From positions 1 through 51,379 of the forward strand of contig JAVBLK010000022.1 in the NCBI GenBank assembly GCA_031553565.1: a DNA stretch of 51,379 bases, in the 5' to 3' direction. Under the pieces are notes generated by a model. The model had not been told where the DNA came from. It did no database searches and worked only from the letters and a program-made list of their open reading frames with translations. The translations under genes were made by a program, and so were the position numbers. Below are positions 6,196 to 15,700 of this stretch, in pieces. The stretch is from JAVBLK01 sp031553565. GTDB taxonomy: Bacteria > Bacillota > Clostridia > Christensenellales > DUVY01. Position 1 is the first letter of the stretch. Each line of letters opens with the position of its first letter.

Positions 6196-9146
6196 CTCTG
6201 AACCTCTATTTTAGTCCTGTGCCGCGAAAAGATTTTTCTTATTACAAAGAAGCCCCATACCGCAAAACCGGCAGCCAGCACGGCGTCAGTAATAAACATT
6301 AATATTTGCCATGTGGGCATTGTCATTTTGAATTCGCCGCGCATTGCGTTGCTGTTTACGATCGTGTAGAGAATGTTCTTGCATGCCTGCCGGAAAACCG
6401 TAACATCCGCCGCGCTGCCGGACTTGGGCTTGTATACCCTCACCCCCGTCATTTCGAGGTTGATATCTCCGCCGGCATAAACCATGTCCTTTACGATCAG
6501 GTGTGATATAGTATTGAAGTCGCAGATGACCAGGCCTTCAAAGCCCCATTCGCCGCGGAGGATCGTCGTGAGCAAGCGGTAATCGCCGCCGATCCAACGC
6601 TCGCCAATGCGGTTGAAGGATGACATCATTCCCATCACCTTGACGCCGTCCGCCCCCGCTTTCGCTGTTTTTACCGCGATTTCGAACGCTTTGAGATAAA
6701 TCTCACGCATGCTTTGCTCGGTCGCCCAGGTAAGCACGCCGCCGCGGTGCGTCTCCTGATCGTTTAAGGCAAAGTGCTTCATGTCGGTGTAAACGCCCTT
6801 GGACGCAGCGCCTTTCACAATCGCCGCGGTCAGCTTCCCGCTGAGGAGTGCGTCTTCGGAATAGTACTCGAAATTACGTCCGCCAAAAGGAGTGCGGTGA
6901 ATATTCAGGCCCGGCGCGTACCAGCCGGTGTACGGCGTGCCGCCGTTGTTTATATCGCCGACGAGCCCTTCGTTACCAATCGCCTTGCCCATGTCGTACA
7001 GACGCTCGATGTTCCACGTAGAGGAAATGACAACCTGGCAAGGATATACGCACGTGTCGTATATGGACGTGCCGCCAAGGAAATTGCACCAACCCACCGG
7101 CCCGTCGGCGGCAATCGTCTGGGGTACGCCGAGCCTTGATACCGGCATGGTCTTGAAGGCGCCCTTGTTGACCAAAGCGTTCATTTCTTTTACGGTAAGC
7201 TGATCGAGGAATTTCTCCCAAAGCTGGTTCTTGTAATCGAGGCCCTTAAGCTCTGAAAATTTTACGCCGTGAGATTTGCCGGTGGCAGGCATCGCGTCGT
7301 TTTGCGCGGGCCTGTTGGGATTTGACTTCGGGTTGGTAAGCGCGGACAGCCATTCAAGGCGGTCGTCAATCTTCTTTTCGGCTGCCGTACGGCGCGCCGG
7401 CCAGGTGCCCGTCCAGTTCGCCCTGGAAAGAATGCTGCCGAGTTCCTCGTCCGAGTTAAAACCTTTCTCTTGATCCGTATATTGGTTGACGACCGTTGTG
7501 CCTGTCGCGGGGTCTTTTTCATACTTGATTCCGGGGGCAGCTACCGTGCAGGTTATCGGGTCAAGCGGCGCCCCGTCATGCGCCTTATCATCCTTATTAT
7601 GCGCGTTATTTGATATATAGAAAGAGTAATTGCCCGATTCTGCTTCGTAACCCTTGAAACCGTTTGCATTCGCATCCTTATAGTCATAGGACGCAAATTC
7701 ATAAGGGCTGGAAACGGTTATCTCGAGAGTCTCGCTGGCGTCCTTTAAAAGAAGCTTGGTCTTGGCAAAGCCGACGAGGACCTTGGCTGGTTTTTCAATG
7801 CCGCCCGCGCCTTTGTACGGAGGCGCGACATAGAGCTGTACAACGTCCCTGCCGGGATATTCGCCCGTGTTTGTTACCTTGACCCTGAAAGTCAAGGACG
7901 TATTCGCCGTTAATGCCTTGCCTGCGATTTCGCTCTTGTTCTGGATCTCCCAGGCGAATTTTGTATAGGAAAGGCCGTAGCCGAAAGGATAGACGACTTC
8001 ATCGTCATAATTGAAGGTATACGCGCCTGCGCCCGCGCCCATGTTTTTATTGCTTTGGGCGTGAGCCGTTTCGTAGAAACGGTAGCCTACATATACTCCC
8101 TCTTCATAATCAACAAAGTATGCTTTTTGCGCAACTGCGCCTGTACCTCTGGTATACGCATCGCCGCCGAGCGCCGCGCCGAAATTTTCCCATGCGGGAT
8201 TGCGCATAAAGTTTGCCGCCCACGTATCTACCGTTTTCCCCGACGGGCTGAACTCTACGCCGGTTAAGGTTTTGCCCTTTAATATTTCGCCGAACGCGGA
8301 CATCCCGTTTCCGCCCGCAAACCCTGTCCAAAGTATCGCATCCACGCCGTCGTCAGCGTTTATTTCCTTAAGCTCCAACGTCGCGGGAGTATTAAGTACA
8401 AGTATTACTTTGCCGAAATCCAGCGTCTTGACCTTTTCAATAAGCGCCTTTTCCGCCGGGCGCAGTTTCAATATATGGTCGGTCGCCGAGCGGGGCAAGT
8501 CGAATCCTTCGCCGCCAATACGTGTAATAACTATAAGCGCGGCATCCTTGAATTCTTGGCATGATCCCCATACGGCCTCAGTGTATTTATCAATGGAGGT
8601 TTCGCCAACAAAATCCTCCGTAAGCGCAAGCGCACTGCCCGTATTGAGGTCTGAAGTGTTGCGTTCCCTGCCCGCGCCCGATGCATCTTTATCTTTATAA
8701 AAATCCACCAGCGTCTGATTGAAGGTGAATCCCGAAGCCGTCAGGCTGTCAAAAATAGAGACGGCTTCCTTTCCTACGCTGCCGCCCGAACCCGAGCCGC
8801 CGATCGCCATATCGACCGAGTTTTTGCCGAATACGCTGATCCTGGTTTCGGCAGGCTTCAAGGGCAGCGCCCCGTCCTTGTTTTTCAACAGAACAAAGCC
8901 CTCCTCGCAGATTTCCTTAGAAACCTTGTTGCCGTTCGCAAGAGATTCTTCCTTAGTTGTAAATTCCTTGATATAGTCGGACTTTTCCTCGCCGAGCAGC
9001 TTCACCTGCGGCTCGCCGAGGAACACGCAGACCATGTCGAAAAATTGCGTTGAGGCAAGAATGTTTATTAATATGCCCAGCACGAGGACTGCAGCCGTAA
9101 CGATAACCCAAATCCTGCCTGCTTTGTTTTTCCAGAGCTCCTTCAT
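6192..9146 (-). CDS. Membrane-anchored, domain-permuted GH3 glycoside hydrolase
   Basis: 984 residues from ATG 9146, which has AGGAG 8 nt upstream. GH3 enzymes release terminal beta-linked sugars (glucose, xylose, N-acetylglucosamine). Here the usual order is reversed. The alpha/beta sandwich domain comes first (about 70-330, with TRIGGEGFDLP carrying the general acid/base-region Glu). A fibronectin-III-like domain follows (about 415-520), and the TIM barrel comes last (about 640-920; DMKHFALNDQETHR at about 788-801 and the nucleophile Asp in GLVICDFNT at about 876). Permuted GH3 enzymes are known from Butyrivibrio and Ruminococcus. A membrane segment lies at each end (about 12-32 and 950-972), so the enzyme is probably a double-anchored outside-facing protein. 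Sugar specificity cannot be read. It is the last gene of the 6.2-17.5 kb cluster. Confidence 0.9.
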   Translation of the reverse strand: MKELWKNKAGRIWVIVTAAVLVLGILINILASTQFFDMVCVFLGEPQVKLLGEEKSDYIKEFTTKEESLANGNKVSKEICEEGFVLLKNKDGALPLKPAETRISVFGKNSVDMAIGGSGSGGSVGKEAVSIFDSLTASGFTFNQTLVDFYKDKDASGAGRERNTSDLNTGSALALTEDFVGETSIDKYTEAVWGSCQEFKDAALIVITRIGGEGFDLPRSATDHILKLRPAEKALIEKVKTLDFGKVILVLNTPATLELKEINADDGVDAILWTGFAGGNGMSAFGEILKGKTLTGVEFSPSGKTVDTWAANFMRNPAWENFGAALGGDAYTRGTGAVAQKAYFVDYEEGVYVGYRFYETAHAQSNKNMGAGAGAYTFNYDDEVVYPFGYGLSYTKFAWEIQNKSEIAGKALTANTSLTFRVKVTNTGEYPGRDVVQLYVAPPYKGAGGIEKPAKVLVGFAKTKLLLKDASETLEITVSSPYEFASYDYKDANANGFKGYEAESGNYSFYISNNAHNKDDKAHDGAPLDPITCTVAAPGIKYEKDPATGTTVVNQYTDQEKGFNSDEELGSILSRANWTGTWPARRTAAEKKIDDRLEWLSALTNPKSNPNRPAQNDAMPATGKSHGVKFSELKGLDYKNQLWEKFLDQLTVKEMNALVNKGAFKTMPVSRLGVPQTIAADGPVGWCNFLGGTSIYDTCVYPCQVVISSTWNIERLYDMGKAIGNEGLVGDINNGGTPYTGWYAPGLNIHRTPFGGRNFEYYSEDALLSGKLTAAIVKGAASKGVYTDMKHFALNDQETHRGGVLTWATEQSMREIYLKAFEIAVKTAKAGADGVKVMGMMSSFNRIGERWIGGDYRLLTTILRGEWGFEGLVICDFNTISHLIVKDMVYAGGDINLEMTGVRVYKPKSGSAADVTVFRQACKNILYTIVNSNAMRGEFKMTMPTWQILMFITDAVLAAGFAVWGFFVIRKIFSRHRTKIEVQS

Positions 9147-9237
9147 TTTCAAATCTCCTGAAATCGTTTTTTTTACTTCGTTGAACCGCGGACGGTTCCG
9201 GAGTTTTCCCGCAAAAACCGCCCGAGCTTACACTATC

Positions 9238-12200
9238 CTAAAAAATCCTTCTGGTGTAATCGATCCAGCATCCGTCGCTCCTGACGCCGTTCTCGACCCC
9301 GCACTCCGCTGCCCTGTACATACCGAGCTGCGCCTTGGTCGTGATCCCTATGCAGTCTATTATGGGCGCTATCGCAGACATTGTCCCCAAGGCGTTGCCT
9401 TCTGCGCTTAACGGATTGGTGCCGTTATTTACGATAAGCGAGATACATGTTACTCCTCTGAACAATTTCAGCCGTGTGGTGATCAAAAAGTTTTGTGGCG
9501 GCACCATCTCGGCGCCCGTCTGCCAGCAGTTGATCTGTATGCCCATCTGCGCCGTGCCGTCATTGTCAAGATACGTGCAATCCCACTCGTCGACGGTATA
9601 TGCCGCCTCATACTTGAAATCGCTTGATCCCGGCTCTTTATAGTTCAGGTAATAATCGTCCCACATGCCCCATGCACCCGCGGGAGTATCATAGGGGGTC
9701 TTTTCGATTATTTCCGTATCGGTTATCCGGTCGGCGCGGATCAAAAACGTCTCAGGATTTATTATCATGTTCATGTATTCCGCGCTCAACCGCAGCGTCA
9801 GTACTGCGTCGTCCACATCCCTGTCTGATACTATGAAGTAATTGACGGAGAGGAGCGGCGCGTATAGATAGCAGATCGCGAATTCGTTGCTGATGCCGGC
9901 TAACGGACCGTCGCCATTGCTGTTCCTTGGCGCAACTACCAAATCCCCGGGGCCGGAATAGCCCTGACCTTGTTTCCCGCCGACATTGGTATTCTCGGCC
10001 TCGAGCACGTAGGTCACCGACGTTCCCTCGGTATGCGGAACAATATATTCGACGCCGAAAATTGTACCCCCGTCGTCAATATGTATTGTAAAAGTCGCCG
10101 ACGCAAAGGTGTAGTTCGTCGCGCGGGCCACAACCGTAAAGGAAAAATCTCCAGAAGCCGTAGGGACGCCTGATATTACGCCGTTGCTGAAGCTGAGCCC
10201 GGCGGGCACGCTGTGCCCGGACTGTAAGGTATATGTTATTGACGGCGCGCCCGTAGCGGTCGCAGCCGAAGCAGAATAGTTTTGGTTTTTATAGCCGACA
10301 GTCAGTGCGCGCCCGGTGTATGTGATCGCGCCGAGATTTGTGATTATAATCGTAAATTCGGCTGATGCCCCGGTATAATCTATGGCTGCCGCGGTTACGG
10401 TAAACCTGAATGTACCTATTGCCGTAGGCGTACCGGTGATCGCGCCCGCCGGACTTATGCTGAGTCCGCCGGGAAGACTGCCTTCCGTTACGGTATAGTT
10501 TATAACAGGGTCGTTTGGCGCCGTCGCAGTGGCAACCGTGCCTGTATACGCCACTGTTATTTTCCCGTCCGGCAGCGGTGCGGCGGTATATGAAACGGCT
10601 CCCAGATCGACAACTACTATCGTAAATACCGCTTCTCCGTCCGCATAACCCACCGCGACGGCCGTTACCGTAAATTCATATGTGCCTGCCTCGGAAGGCG
10701 TACCGGTGATCGCGCCCGCCGAACTTATGCTGAGTCCGCCGGGCAAGTTCCCGTCCGTTACCGAATAAGTTATCCCCGGGTTCCCGGCCGCTGTCGCCGT
10801 TGCGACTGACGCCGTGTATGCCGAACCTATCTTCCCGTTTATAAGCGGCGAAGACGTATAAGAAATAAGCGGCATCGCGGAAACGATCAGAGTCCAGTTC
10901 GCCGCGAGGCTGTCATAGCCCGCCGCGCTTGCCGTCACTGAAAAGCGATGGGTCCCGGCAGCCGAAGCATCAGGCTCGCCTGTGATTTGCCCGTTTGCAT
11001 TAAACGTAAGGCCGGAGGGCATTACCGCGGTCGTCGAGTAACTTATGGCGGGCTGGGCCGCCGTCCCGAACGCCGTTGCCGTAGCGGTCGTAAGCGAGCT
11101 GCCGCTGTAATTGACGCCTACCTGCGCCGACAAGGTTGCCCCCGTATATCTAAGGACCGGCGCGACGATGATAGTAAACGCCGCGTCTTTGGAAAGATAA
11201 TTGTTGTTAGCGTCCGATCCGCGTACGTTGACCGTGAACGTTCCCTCCTCCGTGGGCGTGCCGGAAAGCGCGCCGGTCGTGCCGCCTACAGTAAGCCATG
11301 ACGGGCCGTCAATTTTGGTGTATCTTACCTCGGCTGCCGTATCTGCGCCCTGGGGCGCGCTTGCGGTCCCGACGGTTGCGCCAGTATACGCAATTCCCGC
11401 CTTGCCTGCCACAAGGGCCTTCCCCGTATATGAAAGAGCAAGCTTGGAAATAACTATCTCAAAATCATTCGTGGCGGAGCTGTATCCGGCAGCGCTCGCC
11501 CTTACCGTAAAATTAAGCGTTCCCGTTGTTTTTGGCGTACCGGTGACCGTTCCGTCGGCATTCAGCGTCAGCTCTGCGGGCGTCAGCGTGTCCGTACCCG
11601 TCAAGGCATATGTAATTTCAAGAGCCCCGGATGCAATTGCGGTAGCGACCGTTACGGTTTGCCCGCCGGCTGTCTTATACGGCATCCCCACATATCCGGC
11701 AGCGAGAGCGCCGCTGCTGTTATAAATTATGCCGGGCAGCGAAACCCTTATGGTAAACGTCGCCTCGGCGCTTTCAAAGCCTTCGGCGCTGGCAATTATC
11801 GTGAAAGTGTAATTCCCGGAACCGGGTATCCCTGTAATCCCGCCAGCGGCGTTTAAAGCAAGGCCAGGAGGCAGTGTGCCGGTTCCCGTTTTCAGGCTAT
11901 ACTTTATACCGGCAGCGCCGGTCGCCGTCGCAACGCTGGCAGTGTAATTCTCGCCCACGACGCCGCCGGCCAAAGTCGAGGCTGCGTACGAAAGGCGCGA
12001 AATTACTCTAAGGCTGAATTCCGCTTCGCCCTTGTACCCGCGCGTGCTCGCAACTATTTTAAATGTATAATCGCCCTTTGCCGAAGGGGTGCCACTGATT
12101 TCTCCTTCCTCGTCTAATTCAAGTCCTTCGGGCAGGCTGCTGCCTTTTTTCAAGGCGTATGTAATGTCATAATCGTCGTCAGATCCGGTCGCCGTAGCCA

Positions 12201-12345
12201 CGGAAATACTGTAATAACTGCCCGTCTCCGCCCTTTCGAGTTCCCCTCCTTCGTATGCCAGCTTTTTAGAACAACTCTGCGCAAAGGGCGCAATCAGCAC
12301 AATACATATTACCGCGCTGATTACTCTAAAGATTTTCTTTTTCAT
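9238..12345 (-). CDS. Lipoprotein with eight Ig-like (He_PIG) repeats and a C-terminal binding-like domain
   Basis: 1035 residues from ATG 12345, which follows GGAGG by 5 nt; an upstream TTG overlaps that site and is not used. The signal peptide ends at a lipobox-like AQSC with Cys25, an imperfect but plausible site. Eight repeats of about 85-95 residues follow (about 28-760), each with the pattern Leu-Pro-X-Gly-Leu, then Gly-X-Ile-X-Gly-Thr-Pro, then Phe-Thr-Val-X-Ala and Gly-Tyr, typical of He_PIG/cadherin-like surface domains. The last 270 residues differ: they include YVLEAENTNVGG, a start often seen in carbohydrate-binding modules of the CBM6/35 kind, and are rich in aromatics. I see no catalytic motif. 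It probably sits between the two GH3 proteins as a glycan-binding or spacer partner. Exact ligand unknown. Confidence 0.8.
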   Translation of the reverse strand: MKKKIFRVISAVICIVLIAPFAQSCSKKLAYEGGELERAETGSYYSISVATATGSDDDYDITYALKKGSSLPEGLELDEEGEISGTPSAKGDYTFKIVASTRGYKGEAEFSLRVISRLSYAASTLAGGVVGENYTASVATATGAAGIKYSLKTGTGTLPPGLALNAAGGITGIPGSGNYTFTIIASAEGFESAEATFTIRVSLPGIIYNSSGALAAGYVGMPYKTAGGQTVTVATAIASGALEITYALTGTDTLTPAELTLNADGTVTGTPKTTGTLNFTVRASAAGYSSATNDFEIVISKLALSYTGKALVAGKAGIAYTGATVGTASAPQGADTAAEVRYTKIDGPSWLTVGGTTGALSGTPTEEGTFTVNVRGSDANNNYLSKDAAFTIIVAPVLRYTGATLSAQVGVNYSGSSLTTATATAFGTAAQPAISYSTTAVMPSGLTFNANGQITGEPDASAAGTHRFSVTASAAGYDSLAANWTLIVSAMPLISYTSSPLINGKIGSAYTASVATATAAGNPGITYSVTDGNLPGGLSISSAGAITGTPSEAGTYEFTVTAVAVGYADGEAVFTIVVVDLGAVSYTAAPLPDGKITVAYTGTVATATAPNDPVINYTVTEGSLPGGLSISPAGAITGTPTAIGTFRFTVTAAAIDYTGASAEFTIIITNLGAITYTGRALTVGYKNQNYSASAATATGAPSITYTLQSGHSVPAGLSFSNGVISGVPTASGDFSFTVVARATNYTFASATFTIHIDDGGTIFGVEYIVPHTEGTSVTYVLEAENTNVGGKQGQGYSGPGDLVVAPRNSNGDGPLAGISNEFAICYLYAPLLSVNYFIVSDRDVDDAVLTLRLSAEYMNMIINPETFLIRADRITDTEIIEKTPYDTPAGAWGMWDDYYLNYKEPGSSDFKYEAAYTVDEWDCTYLDNDGTAQMGIQINCWQTGAEMVPPQNFLITTRLKLFRGVTCISLIVNNGTNPLSAEGNALGTMSAIAPIIDCIGITTKAQLGMYRAAECGVENGVRSDGCWIDYTRRIF

Positions 12346-12390
12346 TGTTTCCTCCAAATAGTTGTTTACGCTATATATAAAAAACAGATT

Positions 12391-12554
12391 TTATACTAAT
12401 ACCACTTATAATTTACTAATATTTCGCATAGATTTTTGGGGGCAAAGCCGGCTAAAAGCGGAGCGCGTAGCAAAGCCTACGCGCGAGCATTTTAGGCGGC
12501 TTTGTACCGAAAAGATGGCGAAATATTAGTAAATTAAAATGAGGATTAGTATTA
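12391..12554. mobile_element. MITE-B: long inverted-repeat element
   Basis: The left arm contains ATACTAAT (12393-12400) and ATTTACTAATATTTCGC. The right arm contains GCGAAATATTAGTAAAT and ATTAGTAT (12545-12552). The arms match over about 40 nt with few mismatches, and smaller stems nest inside (AAAGCCG/CGGCTTT, CTAAAA/TTTTAG, GCGTAG/CTACGC). It has no coding capacity. A shorter relative with the same end is at 37484-37548, which supports a mobile, MITE-like origin. Confidence 0.65.
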
Positions 12555-12648
12555 ATACCGCCTGCGGTTTAAAAGCTGCTTGTCAGTTTCAACATAATAT
12601 TTTTGTGCGCAATTCATCGCTTACTTAAAAATTGCAGCGCTTACGGAT

Positions 12649-12678
12649 CCCTGCGGAGTGGTTTCCCCCTCCGCAGGG
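12649..12678 (-). terminator. GC-rich stem after the large GH3 gene
   Basis: CCCTGCGGAG (12649-12658) pairs with CTCCGCAGGG (12669-12678), a perfect 10-bp stem 37 nt past the GH3 stop codon. No U-tract follows, so it may protect the 3' end or only partly terminate. Confidence 0.5.
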
Positions 12679-12714
12679 CCCGAAAAGCACTTAAGTGATT
12701 AAATCAGCTAACTG

Positions 12715-15700
12715 TTACTTTGTTTCAGCTTTGTTCCTTTGTTTCTTGATAATTACGATAAAGGCCATCGCCAAGAGGCTTATAAGCGCAACGATGCTCG
12801 CGCTTGCTGACTTGCATCCGCCGTCAGCCTTAATCGATTCGTCGATCATCTTCTGTATGTCAGCCTCGGTCAGGTTTCCTGCCGCAGCCTCGGCGATAAG
12901 CGCTTTCGCTTTTGTCTCGTCAATGAATCCCTTGGCGTTCGCGTTTATAACAGTGTTTATCGCCGCCGTTACATCCGCCGCCTTTTGGAAGCCCTTTGCG
13001 TCAACCAGACTGTTGATCAGAGTTGTCGCAGTCGCGTCTGTTAAAAAGCCCTTCGCGTTTGCGTTCATTGCCGCGGTTATCGCCGCCGTTACATCCGCCG
13101 CCTTCTGGAAGCCCTTTGCGTCAACCAGACTGTTGATCAGGGTTGTCGCGGTAGTATTGGTTAAGAAGCCCTTAGCGTTCGCGTCCATTGCTGCGGTTAT
13201 TGCTGTCGTTACATTTGCCGCCGTCTGATAACCCTTTGCGTTTACTAGGCTGTTGATCAAGGTTGTCGCTGCCGTTTCGTCCAGGAAGCCCTTCGCGTTT
13301 GCGTTCATTGCCGCGGTTATAAGGGCATTCACTGCCGTGGCGGTCAACGCATCACCCGCGATAGAGCCGATCTTTGTCCAGGTAGCGGTCCCTTCAACAT
13401 CGGCCTTCGAATATACGTCTCCGTTTGCGATGTTAAAGTACATGTCACCCAGATTTCCCAGGCCTGCCGCGGGGATATCCGCGCCTGACAGCCATTGCTG
13501 CGCGGGTACGGCAGGAGCGGCGGCCACAACTACCGTATAGGTTGTGTCGATGTTAGCCGTGCGGCTTGTTGTGGTTGTATAGGTTACAGGAAGCCTTACC
13601 GTTACGTTATAGGTCCCGGCCGCGGAAGGCGTACCGGAAAGAGTCCCGTCGGCCGCCATGCTGAGGCCCGGAACCCCGGTGCCCGAAACAATAGAGTAAT
13701 TACCGAGCGCCGTGATAGGATAACCGTTATAGTCGCCGCCTACCGTAAACATGTCTTGCGAGAATTGCGAACTGAACGCCGTATTCTCGGTCGCGTTGAG
13801 CGCTGCGGAAGGCGTCAATAAATCGGAGATCCTGACAAGGACCGTATAATTGACCCTGAACCAGCCGTCGCCCAGAACGCGTACGGTAATATTCGTTACT
13901 CCGGGATTCGCCGTCGTTGTGCCGACAATACGGCCGGTCTTGTAATCGAGCGACAAGCCCGCAGGCAGGGTGCCGCTGACTACTTCATAATAATTTCTGT
14001 ACGAAGTGCCGAACGCCGCTGTCTCGGCCGTGTCCAACCCGAAATACGCAATTTGATTGGTAGACGCCGTGGTCGGCAAGTTGGCCGACACATAGTTAAG
14101 TCCCCTCTTCAGGTCTATGACCTTATCTGCTGTATCAAGGGCAGTCTGGTTTGTGCCCGATACGGTGTTCGGAACCTTTGACTTGTCGAGTCCGTTATAG
14201 TTCGCCGCGGTGTTTGCGGACATCCAGAGCAGGTTCCTAACGGCTTCGCGTGTATAATACCAGGTATTAGGCGCCGCTATTTCTTCGCCCGGCTCTACGA
14301 CTGTAAGAAGGCTGCCGCTGACATACTTCTTGTTCTCCATCAGCATGCCGTTACCGCTGCGTCCCGTTGCATCCCAGTAGCCGTTGATCTTGTTGTCCGC
14401 GCCGCCGCCAGTAGAATATGCGTTAAGCGGGATCGTGACGCCTGTGCGCTGATTATAGTTGGCATAGCCGGCGTATGTTCCGTACCAGTCGGTTATCATC
14501 GCGCCCTTAAAGCCCCATTCCGTGTACGCCAGCTGCTGGTTAAGCGCATAGTTTGAAGTGCCGCTCCATGTGCCGAAGTTGGAGCAAGCCATCATTCCTG
14601 TGGCGTTGCCGAACTTGACGGCATATTCGTAAGGCTTTAAGTGAGTCTCGCGCAGGTTCTGCTCGGTCAGGACCTCGCTGCCCAGATGCGAGATGAAGCC
14701 CCAATGCTTTAAGTAGACGTTGATGCCCTTGCTTTGCGCGCCGCCGACTATGGCAGCCGCAATGAACCCGCCCTGCAAGCCGTCTTGCGAGTAATATTCG
14801 AAGTTCCTTCCGATAAAAGGCGAATTATGTAATTGCACGCCGGGGGCGTACCATCCGGTGCAGTTCGCAAACAACGCTTCGTTGCCGATAAGCGTCCCTT
14901 GCCTGCGCGCAAGATCTACGTTCCACGTGGCTGCAACGTTAATTTCGGATACCCAGAAAGTGCCGCGCAAGCCTTGCGAGCTTGAGTAGGTTGCTCCTGT
15001 CTGGGTGTACGTTACCCTGCGGCTATCATAATTCAAACATGCAGGCCCGTCGTTTTCCAGCGTCAGCAGCTTGCCTATCGAATCGATAGCCAATGTCCTG
15101 AAGCCGCCGTTAAAGAGGACGTCCGCCATTTCTTTGTATGTGAGCTGGTTCATGAAGAGGACCCATGCTTCCGCGGGGGTTTTCCCGTCAAGAGCCGCGA
15201 CATTGGTGTCTACGCCTAATTCTAAGGTGTAAGAGGTATCGTTATAGTCGAGCCCCGCCATGTCTTTAAGCTGTATCGGGGCCTGTCGCGCGGCGTAGGC
15301 GGTTTCGCGCTGTGTCCACGTTGCGGGAATATCTGCCGTTGTCTTATACCAAAGGTCCGTAGGTTTATCATCAAATTCGGTATATAGCCTGCTGGTTTTG
15401 GCCTTGTCCGGGTTTGTGCTATTACTTGAGAAATCTGTATAAGCAGGATTGAAATAGCAGTCTAACGCACGGCCGCGCCCGTTGGGATTGCCGCCCGCAT
15501 AAGCGACTCCCGGATAGGTAGCAACCAGGTTCACGCGGGAGAACGTTTCCATCCCGCCCAGTACGGTCGAATACTTACTGGAGTCCCACTTGTCTGCATT
15601 GTTGTCCCAAACCTCAGCCCTTACCTCCGGATTTGCGTCGGCGAGTTTGACCCATTTGTCTGAATAGTACGGGGTTACGCCGTCTGCCTTATATTTCGTT

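Larger units (their letters stand above)
12346..12714. other. Intergenic stretch between the large GH3 gene and the lipoprotein gene
   Basis: No gene. It holds the 164-bp inverted-repeat element MITE-B (12391-12554), then a GC-rich stem at 12649-12678. No good -35/-10 pair was found right before the lipoprotein gene. That gene may be read through from the GH3 gene or use a promoter inside the element. Confidence 0.6.

Noticed and set aside
12841..13320. Regular 120-bp repeats, considered as a CRISPR array
   Set aside because: The repeats are coding, adjacent without spacers, and in frame inside the GH3 gene.
12695..13540. Plus-strand frames opposite the GH3 tail repeats
   Set aside because: Shadow of the repeated coding sequence on the other strand.
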